Shown one piece after another: positions 18,359 through 25,720 of a DNA stretch of 64,000 bases. Under the pieces are notes generated by a model, which was not told the DNA's origin, searched no databases, and saw nothing but the letters and a program-made list of their open reading frames with translations. Where the stretch lies: NCBI RefSeq assembly GCF_000828615.1, contig NZ_AP012273.1, positions 620,001-684,000 on the forward strand. Reading direction: 5' to 3'. Position numbers and translations under genes: made by a program. Each line of letters begins with the position of its first letter. Within the stretch, counting starts at the first letter, position 1. The stretch is from Thiolapillus brandeum (lineage in GTDB: Bacteria > Pseudomonadota > Gammaproteobacteria > Chromatiales > Chromatiaceae).

Positions 18359-18598
18359 ATGGCGAAAAACACCAGTGTGAGCTTGGGAGACCACTTCGAC
18401 CAGTTTATTGCCACCCAACTTTCGACGGGGCGCTACGGTTCTGCCACAGAGATAGTGCGAGCAGGATTGCGCCTTCTTGAGAACGAAGAGCAGAAACTGG
18501 AAACACTGCGCCAGTTGATTGCAGAAGGCCGCGCCAGCGGGACGGCTGAGTACAGCTACGAAACGTTTATGGATGAACTCGATAAAGACCTGAATTAA
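18359..18598 (+). CDS. parD: ParD-family antitoxin
   Basis: A 79-residue antitoxin. The N-terminal ribbon-helix-helix reads MAKNTSVSLGDHFDQFIATQLSTGRYGSATEIVRAGLRLLEN, the standard ParD/CopG DNA-binding fold. The acidic, probably disordered C-terminus (YSYETFMDELDKDLN) would wrap the toxin. ATG 18359 is preferred to ATG 18344 because GAGG sits at proper spacing and MAKNTSVSL aligns with ParD starts. Its stop overlaps the parE start by one base, so the two are translationally coupled. It lies inside an integron cassette, which is typical of stabilising TA cassettes. Confidence 0.9.
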   Translation: MAKNTSVSLGDHFDQFIATQLSTGRYGSATEIVRAGLRLLENEEQKLETLRQLIAEGRASGTAEYSYETFMDELDKDLN

Positions 18599-18900
18599 TG
18601 GGTGCATTTTCTCTTACCCATGCAGCTAAGAATGATTTGCGCGGAATTGCCCGTTTCACCGAAGAACGCTGGGGACGCGCACAGCGCAGGCATTATCTGA
18701 AAGGATTGGACGAGGCTTTCAAAATGCTGGCTGATTCCCCCAAACTGGGAAATTCCTGCGATTACATTGAGCCAGGCCTTCGCAAGTACCCTTTCCAAAG
18801 CCACGTAGTTTTTTACGACCTTCTCTCCGATGAAGCGATTCAAGTGGTCCGTGTTCTTCACAAAAGCATGGATGTTCATCAGGCCGTCTTCCCCGCCTAA
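18598..18900 (+). CDS. parE: ParE-family toxin
   Basis: A 100-residue RelE/ParE-fold toxin: LTHAAKNDLRGIARFTEERWGRAQRRHYLKGLDEAFKMLADSPKLG, then GLRKYPFQSHVVFYDLLSDEAIQVVRVLHKSMDV. The conserved Tyr-Pro-Phe and the final VVRVLHKSMD strand are characteristic. ParE toxins poison DNA gyrase. The stop codon lies within the attC 5' core site, as is common for cassette genes. The gene appears intact. Confidence 0.9.
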   Translation: MGAFSLTHAAKNDLRGIARFTEERWGRAQRRHYLKGLDEAFKMLADSPKLGNSCDYIEPGLRKYPFQSHVVFYDLLSDEAIQVVRVLHKSMDVHQAVFPA

Positions 18901-18963
18901 CGTCGCAATTATCTGGCGGTGAAAAGCAGAGCGAAGCGGCGCTTTTTACCGTCCATGTTGAAT
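18895..18963 (+). other. attC recombination site
   Basis: 5' core GCCTAAC and 3' core GTTGAAT fit RYYYAAC and GTTRRRY. Between them, GGCGGTGAAAAGC and GCTTTTTACCGTCC form an imperfect palindrome, giving the hairpin needed for IntI recognition. Length is 69 bases, in the usual attC range. Confidence 0.75.
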
Positions 18964-19213
18964 TGCCTTTATAGATAGTCCGTCCTGCTTGTTCATCGTT
19001 TTTATCCTAAGCTGTTCAAGTGGGACAGGCACCCGCCGGGGACGACTATGGAGCGCCAGGCACCTGATGCTTACTAACATACTGCCGCCCCGGCAGGTGT
19101 CATCGGTTTCGATAACGAACACTCAGGGAATGCCGCCAACGCCTTCCTATAATGCCTTCGCAGAAACCGATTGCCTGACCCTCTTCCAACTCTAGCAGAT
19201 CAGGAGCGTCAAT

Positions 19214-19331
19214 ATGAACCCCTTCTCCGAATATGCAGCCATCATTGGCATCGATTGGGCGGATCGCAAGCATGATCTTTGCCTGAAAACGCCCGATGAT
19301 GATTCCCTTGAATATTCCGTTTTGGAACATA
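19214..19331 (+). pseudogene. IS110-family transposase N-terminal fragment
   Basis: MNPFSEYAAIIGIDWADRK followed by HDLCLK is the start of a DEDD transposase of a different IS110 subgroup from the one at 12966. It is cut after about 40 residues by the IS256-family element at 19332. A TATAAT-like -10 lies at 19150. The bases between the attC site and this start (18964-19213) show nothing else recognised. Confidence 0.75.
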
Positions 19332-20729
19332 GAGCTATGCTCGAAACTGGTGTACGGAGTAATTGAAAAAGGCGGCGTACCTTGCTGAAATCGGTTTTTC
19401 GGAACTGATGAACAGCAGAGGAGTACGCCACCATGAGCAAAGATAACGTAGTTGCCTTGTCGTCGCCAGAGGAGATTGAGGATCCGTTGACCGAGCTGTT
19501 ACACAACGGCGCCAAGCGACTGATTCAGCAGGCGATCGAGGCAGAACTGGCCGATTTGCTGGCACGCTACACGGGGGAAGTGGACGAACAGGGCCGGCGA
19601 ACGGTGGTTCGCAATGGCTACCTGCCGGAGCGGGAGATCCTGACCGGCGTGGGTCCGGTGTCGGTCAAGGTGCCGAAGGTTCGCAGCCGCGGTGAGGAGG
19701 CGGTGGTATTTAGATCCTCGCTGGTGCCACCCTACGTGAGGAAGGCCCGTCGGGTAGAGGCAGCCCTGCCCTGGCTGTATTTGAAAGGCATCTCGACCGG
19801 TCAGATGCAGGAGGCCCTGGAAGTGCTGGTCGGTTCCGAGGCGAAAGGGTTGTCGGCCTCGGTGATTGGCCGCCTGAAACGGGACTGGGAAGCGGAATAT
19901 ACCGAATGGTGCTGCCGGGATGTGAGCCGGGATCGCTGGGTTTATTGGTGGGCAGACGGCATCTACAGCGGCCTGAGGGCCGAGCGCCAGAAGCTGTGCG
20001 CCCTGGTGATCATCGGGGTCAATGAGCGGGGCGAAAAGCATTTTCTGGCCATTGAGGACGGGGTGCGGGAATCCACACAGAGTTGGCGGGAGGTACTGCT
20101 GGACCTGAAGAAGCGTGGTCTTGAGGAAGCGCCGAAACTGGCTGCGGGAGATGGTGCTCTGGGCTTCTGGGCAGCGCTGGATGAGGTGTATCCCGAGACC
20201 CGTCATCAGCGCTGCTGGGTGCATAAGACGGCGAACGTGCTGAACTATCTTCCCAAGGGTGTACAGCCCAAGGCGAAGAAGGCGTTGCAGGAGATCTGGA
20301 TGGCCGAGAACCGGGCCTCGGCCCACAAGGCCCTCGCTCACTTTGTGAAGACCTACCAAGCCAAGTACCCGAAGGCGGTGGCCTGCCTGGAGAAGGACCG
20401 GGAGGCCCTGCTGGCCTTCTACGATTTCCCGGCCGAGCACTGGGTGCACATTCGGACGACGAATCCGATCGAATCGACTTTTGCCACGATCCGTCACCGA
20501 ACGGACCAGACGAAAGGCTGCGTGAGCCGGAACACCATGCTGGCGATGCTCTACAAGCTGGGGATGAGTGCCGAGAAGCGCTGGCGCAGGATCCGGGGAT
20601 TCAATTACCTGGCCAAAATCATCGAGGGTGTAAAATTCAGAGATGGAGTGGAAGAGGAAGTGAACAACGAAACCGACGACAGCAGGAACGTCGCCTGATC
20701 AGGCTGTACACCAGATTTGACTATAGCTC
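19332..20729 (+). mobile_element. IS256-family insertion sequence, complete
   Basis: About 1.4 kb with imperfect inverted repeats of about 26 bases: GAGCTATGCTCGAAACTGGT at the left, and on the right ACCAGATTTGACTATAGCTC, the complement of GAGCTATAGTCAAATCTGGT. No 8-9 bp target duplication is evident, so flanks may have rearranged. Confidence 0.85.
19433..20698 (+). CDS. IS256-family transposase
   Basis: A 421-residue mutator-type (Transposase_mut) enzyme, full length. Catalytic Asp residues are in WVYWWADGIYSGLR (first) and KLAAGDGALGFWAAL (second). The RCWVHKTANVLNYLPK block is the family C/H-type signature. The Glu lies in HIRTTNPIESTFATIRHRT, typical for the family. Codon use is GC-rich, unlike the AT-rich cargo gene nearby. 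GAGG near 19420 provides a plausible ribosome-binding site for ATG 19433. It catalyses cut-and-copy transposition of its IS and probably remains functional. Confidence 0.93.
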   Translation: MSKDNVVALSSPEEIEDPLTELLHNGAKRLIQQAIEAELADLLARYTGEVDEQGRRTVVRNGYLPEREILTGVGPVSVKVPKVRSRGEEAVVFRSSLVPPYVRKARRVEAALPWLYLKGISTGQMQEALEVLVGSEAKGLSASVIGRLKRDWEAEYTEWCCRDVSRDRWVYWWADGIYSGLRAERQKLCALVIIGVNERGEKHFLAIEDGVRESTQSWREVLLDLKKRGLEEAPKLAAGDGALGFWAALDEVYPETRHQRCWVHKTANVLNYLPKGVQPKAKKALQEIWMAENRASAHKALAHFVKTYQAKYPKAVACLEKDREALLAFYDFPAEHWVHIRTTNPIESTFATIRHRTDQTKGCVSRNTMLAMLYKLGMSAEKRWRRIRGFNYLAKIIEGVKFRDGVEEEVNNETDDSRNVA

Positions 20730-21020
20730 GCTGCTAAGTCCTCTTGGCCTAAACGAGTCTTTAATCTTTAGAAAAATTTTTGGGAAACCAGAACCCCTAT
20801 GTCGACTCGATTTTCGACAAACCTAATTATTGCCCCGGCTGCTCTTTTCACGGACTGCTACGCAGTACGCTCCCAAATGGCTGGACGCCGCAATTCGTAT
20901 ACTTCCTTGGGCTCCACTCTGGTGCCTTTGACATGTCGGGTCTCCCGTGTCGCCGCAACCGGGGACTACCGCCTTCGCTGGCGGGCAGTGTTTGGAGAGT
21001 GAGGATTGTGACACTTGTTC

Positions 21021-21112
21021 GCCAAATCTGAAAATAGCAAATGCCACATTGCTTGATGCTAACTGGCAAATCCAGAAATAGCTGCCCACACGGCGGCAAA
21101 TCTGGATATAGC
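21021..21112 (+). repeat. Three 18-base direct repeats in a 458-bp gap
   Basis: GCCAAATCTGAAAATAGC (21021), GGCAAATCCAGAAATAGC (21065) and GGCAAATCTGGATATAGC (21095) share a core with unequal spacing of 44 and 30 bases. They lie downstream of nrdB. The rest of the gap 20730-21187 has short ORFs but nothing recognised. Confidence 0.55.
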
Positions 21113-21187
21113 CTTTCGGAATCTGATTTTTCCCTTGGAAAATCTAGCCCTACGGTTGTGCCTACGATTCGGACATTGTTTTCCACT

Positions 21188-22351
21188 TCAATCCCAACTC
21201 AAAGCCCCTCCGGTCTGATACTCGGTAACCGTTGTCTCAAAAAAGTTCTTCTCCTTGCGCATATTCGCCTGCTCGTCCAGCCAGGGCAGGGCGCATTCGG
21301 CGCCGGGGAAGGGTTCTTCCCAGCCGAGCTGTACGGCGCGGCGGTTGGCGATGAAGCGGAATTGTTCCATGTGATCTTCCTTGCGGTAGCCGAGGATGGG
21401 GTCGCGCAGGATGTAACCTGCGTAGTTTTCTTCGCAGGCGTGGGCCTCTTCCCACATTTCCTTGATGGCCCTGGGGTCGAGGCTGACGTTTTCTTCGTGG
21501 ATGATCTGCTTGACCACGCGGATGCCGAAGGAGGCATGCAGCACTTCGTCGCGCATGATGTACTGGAACTGTTCGGCGGTGCCTTTCATCAGGCCGCGGC
21601 GTTGCAGGGCGAAGATGGGGCTGAAGCCGTTGTAGAACCAGCAGCCTTCGAAGATGCCGGCGAAGAAGCTGTAGGCCATGACGAAGTTTTCCAGCTCGTC
21701 GCGGTCGGTGAGATCGATATCGGCTCGCAACACGGATTCGAGGCGACGGTTGGCCATCTGGATCTTGCCGTTGATCTCGGGCACCACCCGGTAGCGGTTG
21801 TAGATTTCACCCTGATCCAGTCCGATGGTTTCGATGCAGTGCTGGTAGGTCCAGGTATGCAGGGATTCTTCGTACACCTGCCGCGCCTGGTAGATCTGCA
21901 GTTCCGGTGCGGACATCTTTTCCATTACCGCCAGCCCGATATTGCGCATGGCGAGGATGTCGGAGGTGGTGAGATAGGACAGCACATTCTCGTACACATG
22001 CCGTTCTTCCAGCGTGAGGTTGTGCTGGTAGTCCTGCACGTCCTGGGCCATGTTGATGTCCAGAGGTGTCCAGTGGTTCTTGTTGGCGTTGAGGAAGTAT
22101 TCCCAGGCCCAGGGGTACTTGAAGGGCGCCAGCTGGTTGATGTCGGTGAAGCCGTTGATGACACGCTTGTCGTCCGGGTTCACCGGCTTGATATCGACGG
22201 GTGCGGGCGCTTCGGGCGCTGCGCTGTCCGTAGCGACGGGCGGCACCTGAGTTGTACTTTCAGGGGCAGGCGGGTTGACAGGTGTTGCCGCTTTCACGGG
22301 TTCCAGTTTGGCTTCTTTGGCCGGTGTGAGGGGATCGTCCCAGTTCAACAT
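21188..22351 (-). CDS. nrdB: Class I ribonucleotide reductase beta subunit
   Basis: About 387 residues. After a Pro/Ala-rich N-terminal extension of roughly 55 residues comes the ferritin-like R2 core. Visible metal and radical site elements include QVYEESLHTWTYQHCIETI (Glu, His, and the radical-type Tyr four residues after the His), then FFAGIFEGCWFYNGF and MRDEVLHASFGIRVV (Glu...His). It generates the tyrosyl/metal radical for NrdA and supplies dNTPs. ATG 22351 is chosen because AGGAG precedes it and it begins MLNWDDP. It lies 23 bases after nrdA in one operon. The long low-complexity N-terminus is unusual compared with E. coli R2. Confidence 0.93.
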   Translation of the reverse strand: MLNWDDPLTPAKEAKLEPVKAATPVNPPAPESTTQVPPVATDSAAPEAPAPVDIKPVNPDDKRVINGFTDINQLAPFKYPWAWEYFLNANKNHWTPLDINMAQDVQDYQHNLTLEERHVYENVLSYLTTSDILAMRNIGLAVMEKMSAPELQIYQARQVYEESLHTWTYQHCIETIGLDQGEIYNRYRVVPEINGKIQMANRRLESVLRADIDLTDRDELENFVMAYSFFAGIFEGCWFYNGFSPIFALQRRGLMKGTAEQFQYIMRDEVLHASFGIRVVKQIIHEENVSLDPRAIKEMWEEAHACEENYAGYILRDPILGYRKEDHMEQFRFIANRRAVQLGWEEPFPGAECALPWLDEQANMRKEKNFFETTVTEYQTGGALSWD

Positions 22352-22374
22352 GATCTTTATCTCCTGATGCCGGT

Positions 22375-25242
22375 TTACTGGCAGGCTTCGCATTCGGGGT
22401 CGAGGATGGAGCAGGCCTTGGGCGCGGCGCCGGGGGCGGCACCGAGCAGGTTGACCTTGCCTTCGTCATTGCCGCTGCTGGTGGTCTTCTCCTGTCCGGT
22501 GGCGCCCATGGAGCGCAGGTAATAGGTGGTCTTGAGGCCGCGCACCCAGGCGAGCTTGTACAGGTTGTCCAGCTTTTTGCCGGAAGGTTCAGCCATATAC
22601 AGGTTCAGGCTCTGAGCCTGGTCGATCCACTTCTGTCGGCGTGATCCGGCCTCCACCAGCCAGCGCGGGTCCACCTCGAAGGCCGTGGCGTACAGGGCCT
22701 TGAGATCTTCGGGCACCCGGTCGATGGGCTGCACCGATCCGTCATAGTATTTCAGGTCATTGACCATGACTTCGTCCCACAGGCCGAGCTTTTTCAAATC
22801 ATGCACCAGGTACGGGTTGACCACGGTGAACTCGCCGGACAGGTTGGATTTGACGAACAGGTTCTGGTAGGTGGGCTCGATGGACTGGCTCACGCCGCAG
22901 ATGTTGGAAATGGTGGCCGTGGGGGCGATGGCCATGGTGTTGGAGTTGCGCATGCCCACGGTTTTGACCCGCTCGCGCAGATGATCCCAGTCCAGGGTGA
23001 TGCTGTCGTCCACCTGCAGGTAGCCGCCGCGCTGTTCCGCCAGTTCCGCCAGGGAGTCGTAGGGCAGAATACCCTGGCTCCACAAAGAGCCGTCGAAGCT
23101 GGAATACCTGCCGCGTTCTTCGGCCAGGTCGGTGCTGGCCTTGATGGTGTAGTAGCTCACCGCTTCCATGGAGCGATCGGCGAACTCCAGAGCCTCTTCA
23201 CTGGAATACACGATGCGCTGCTTGTACAGGGCATCCTGGAAACCCATGATGCCCAGACCCACCGGGCGGTGGCGCAGGTTGGAGTTGCGCGCCTGGGGCA
23301 CGGAGTAGTAGTTGTACTCGATGACGTTGTCCAGCATGCGCATGGCGGTGGAGATGGTCTTCTCCAGCTTTTCCATGTCCAGGCCGTCCTCGTTTACATG
23401 GCGCACCAGATTCACTGAACCCAGATTGCACACGGCAATCTCGTTCTGGTTGGTGTGCAGGGTGATCTCGGTGCACAGGTTGGAGGAGTGCACCACGCCC
23501 TGGTGACGGTTGGTGTAGCGCACGTTGCAGGGATCCTTGAAGGCCACCCAGGGATGGCCGGTCTCGAACAGCATGCCCAGCATCTTGCGCCACAGATCCA
23601 CGGCCTTCATGGTCTTGTGGATGTTCATCTCGCCGCGGGCGGCCTTCGCCTCATAGTTGCAGTAGGCTTCCTCGAAGGCCTTGCCGGTGAGATCGTGCAG
23701 GTCGCTGGTCTCGTCGGGGGAGAACAGGGTCCAGTCGCCATCCTCGGCCACGCGTTTCATGAACAGGTCCGGAATCCAGTTGGCGGTGTTCATGTCGTGG
23801 GTGCGGCGGCGCTCGTCACCGGTGTTCTTGCGCAGGTCGAGAAACTCCTCGATGTCGATATGCCAGGTCTCGAGGTAGGCGCAGACGGCGCCCTTGCGTT
23901 TGCCGCCCTGGTTCACGGCCACGGCGGTGTCGTTGGCGACCTTGAGGAAAGGCACTACGCCCTGGCTCTTGCCGTTGGTGCCCTTGATGTGGGAGCCCAG
24001 GCCGCGCACCGGGGTCCAGTCGTTGCCCAGGCCGCCGGCGAACTTGGACAACAGGGCATTGTCGCGGATGGCGGAATAGATGCCGTCGAGGTTGTCGGGC
24101 ACGGTGGTCAGGTAGCAACTGGACAGCTGCGGGCGCAGGGTGCCGGAGTTGAACAGGGTGGGCGTGGAACTCATGAAGTCGAAGCTGGACAGCAGATGGT
24201 AGAACTCGATGGCCTTGCCTTCGCGGTCGATCTCGTTGATGGCCAGGCCCATGGCCACACGCATGAAAAAGGCCTGGGGCAGTTCGAAACGGGTGCCCTT
24301 GTCGTCGTGGATGAAGTAACGGTCGTACAGGGTCTGCAGGCCAAGGTAGGTGAAGTTCAGGTCACGTTCCGCCTGCAGGGCGCCGGTAATGCGGGCCATG
24401 TCGTACTGGGCCAGGCGGGGATCCAGCAGTTCCAGATCGACGGCGCGTTTGATATAGCTCTGGAAGTAGTCGCTGTACACGGCGGCCAGTTGCTCCTGGG
24501 TATCCACCCGGGGCATGTCCAGGAAGTCCAGGGCTTCCTTGCGCAGGATGTCCATGAGCAGGCGTGCGGCGGCGTAGGAATAGTTGGGTTCCTTTTCGAT
24601 CAGGGTGCGGGCGCTCATTACCAGTGTCTGGGAGACATCTCCCTCCTTCACGCCGTCGAACAGGTTGCGGCAGCTGTCGTCGAGGATGACCTGGGGATCG
24701 GTCTCGTCCAGGCCACGGCAGGATTCTTCCACCAGGGTGCGCAGGCGCTGCACGTTCAGTGGTTGCACACTGCCGTCGGCCAGGATGATGTTGACCAGAT
24801 GTTCTTCCTCGCCGGCCTCCTTGCGCGCCTGCTCGCGCTCCTGGGCGCGGGCCTCGCGGTACAGGACGTAGTCCCGGGCCACTTTGTGTTCCCCGGTACG
24901 CATCAGGGCCAGTTCCACCTGATCCTGGATGTCCTCTATATGAACTGTGCCGCCATCGGGATTACGCCGCACCAGGGCTTCGGTGACCTGCCGGGTAATG
25001 TTGCGCACCACGTCATGCACCCGGGCGGATGCGGCAGCATTGCCGCCCTCCACGGCCAGGAAGGCCTTGGTCACGGCGATGGTGATCTTGTTGGCGTCGA
25101 AGTTGGTGACCTTGCCGTTGCGACGGATTACGCGCAGTTCGCCCCAACCATTGTCTTCGGCTGGAGGAGGGGTGGGGATGTCGTCAGCGCTGGGGGGTAC
25201 GGCAATATTGTCGTCCATAGCGGGTGTTTCGGTGGTGGCCAT
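22375..25242 (-). CDS. nrdA: Class I ribonucleotide reductase alpha subunit, with two ATP-cones
   Basis: A 955-residue catalytic subunit. After a Pro-rich start come two ATP-cone regions (LRVIRRNGKVTNFDANKI...; VNIILADGSVQPLNVQRLRTLVEES), then the 10-stranded barrel. The active-site loop is NLCTEITL (Cys, Glu), with a substrate segment AVCNLGSVNLVRHV and the finger region PTATISNICGVSQSIEPTYQNLFVKSN. The redox tail CSILDPECEACQ holds the re-reducing Cys pair. It reduces ribonucleotides to deoxyribonucleotides. The doubled ATP-cone matches Pseudomonas-type NrdA and implies dATP-dependent oligomer control. A sigma-70 promoter overlapped by NrdR boxes lies about 140 bases upstream. Confidence 0.95.
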   Translation of the reverse strand: MATTETPAMDDNIAVPPSADDIPTPPPAEDNGWGELRVIRRNGKVTNFDANKITIAVTKAFLAVEGGNAAASARVHDVVRNITRQVTEALVRRNPDGGTVHIEDIQDQVELALMRTGEHKVARDYVLYREARAQEREQARKEAGEEEHLVNIILADGSVQPLNVQRLRTLVEESCRGLDETDPQVILDDSCRNLFDGVKEGDVSQTLVMSARTLIEKEPNYSYAAARLLMDILRKEALDFLDMPRVDTQEQLAAVYSDYFQSYIKRAVDLELLDPRLAQYDMARITGALQAERDLNFTYLGLQTLYDRYFIHDDKGTRFELPQAFFMRVAMGLAINEIDREGKAIEFYHLLSSFDFMSSTPTLFNSGTLRPQLSSCYLTTVPDNLDGIYSAIRDNALLSKFAGGLGNDWTPVRGLGSHIKGTNGKSQGVVPFLKVANDTAVAVNQGGKRKGAVCAYLETWHIDIEEFLDLRKNTGDERRRTHDMNTANWIPDLFMKRVAEDGDWTLFSPDETSDLHDLTGKAFEEAYCNYEAKAARGEMNIHKTMKAVDLWRKMLGMLFETGHPWVAFKDPCNVRYTNRHQGVVHSSNLCTEITLHTNQNEIAVCNLGSVNLVRHVNEDGLDMEKLEKTISTAMRMLDNVIEYNYYSVPQARNSNLRHRPVGLGIMGFQDALYKQRIVYSSEEALEFADRSMEAVSYYTIKASTDLAEERGRYSSFDGSLWSQGILPYDSLAELAEQRGGYLQVDDSITLDWDHLRERVKTVGMRNSNTMAIAPTATISNICGVSQSIEPTYQNLFVKSNLSGEFTVVNPYLVHDLKKLGLWDEVMVNDLKYYDGSVQPIDRVPEDLKALYATAFEVDPRWLVEAGSRRQKWIDQAQSLNLYMAEPSGKKLDNLYKLAWVRGLKTTYYLRSMGATGQEKTTSSGNDEGKVNLLGAAPGAAPKACSILDPECEACQ

Positions 25243-25382
25243 GCGGTATTTTCTCCCTGGGGTGTTTTGGTATTGCCTGAGCCCGTGGGTTCAGGTGGCA
25301 GCGCAAGGAATATCGTTTTGATGGCCGCCTGTTGGTATTTTTTTGCGGGCCGGATTCAGATCTTCCTTTTGGCAGTGTTTGG

Positions 25383-25427
25383 CATCATATATGGGCGATA
25401 TTTTCCCGTCAACCACAACATCTTGTG
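25383..25427 (-). promoter_or_regulatory. nrdAB promoter overlapped by two NrdR boxes
   Basis: On the minus strand TTGACG (25412-25407), a 17-base spacer and TATGAT (25389-25384) form a near-consensus sigma-70 promoter. CACAACATCTTGTG (25414-25427) matches the NrdR box palindrome. A weaker box (25383-25396) starts exactly 31 bases away, three helical turns, covering the -10. This is the usual paired arrangement for NrdR repression. Confidence 0.7.
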
Positions 25428-25476
25428 TATAAAGGGGTGAAAAAGGGTGTGATTGCTGTGTAAATGCTGTGGATAA
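25424..25476 (-). promoter_or_regulatory. Two DnaA boxes upstream of nrdA
   Basis: The minus strand contains TTATACACA (25424-25432) and TTATCCACA (25468-25476). Both match the DnaA box TTATnCACA exactly, and the first overlaps an NrdR box. DnaA control of nrdAB is known in E. coli. Confidence 0.65.
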
Positions 25477-25720
25477 AACCGGGGGCAAAGGGAATAGCAC
25501 TGGCAATTCAGGGACTTGGATTTTGTTCAGAATATCAGGGAATACTCAAGCAGCCGGGGTTTGAAAGCAGAACCAACCCCTGCCATATGTCCGCTACCAT
25601 TGGGGAAGGGAAAGTGCGCCCATTGATCCTGACTGAAATCGGAACATGAAGCGAAGCGGTGAATGGTGTCCGGGGTGTGCATTCACCTAACCGGGAATCC
25701 CATCTCCATCACATGGGTGG

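Larger units (their letters stand above)
18304..18957 (+). mobile_element. Integron gene cassette carrying parDE
   Basis: The cassette opens at the core site G|TTAGGC (18303-18309). It closes with an attC whose 5' core GCCTAAC (18895-18901) is the exact reverse complement of that opening core, as expected when a circular cassette integrates at G|TT. It holds only the two toxin-antitoxin genes and their operator, the usual compact cassette layout. No integrase gene is in the window. Confidence 0.75.

Noticed and set aside
19332-20729. Simple recent IS256 insertion with target duplication
   Set aside because: The 8-9 bases on each side of the inverted repeats do not match, so a clean duplication cannot be claimed.
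21021-21112. A short CRISPR array
   Set aside because: Only three diverged 18-base repeats with unequal spacing and no cas gene nearby.
23455-25440. A 661-codon open frame opposite nrdA
   Set aside because: It mirrors nrdA codons in a GC-rich region, with Val/Gly/Ala/His-rich low-complexity translation and no domain. Similar shadows lie opposite nrdB (21041-22522).
25424-25476. A replication origin from DnaA boxes
   Set aside because: Just two boxes at an nrd promoter, with no dnaA, dnaN, parAB or AT-rich unwinding region in the window.
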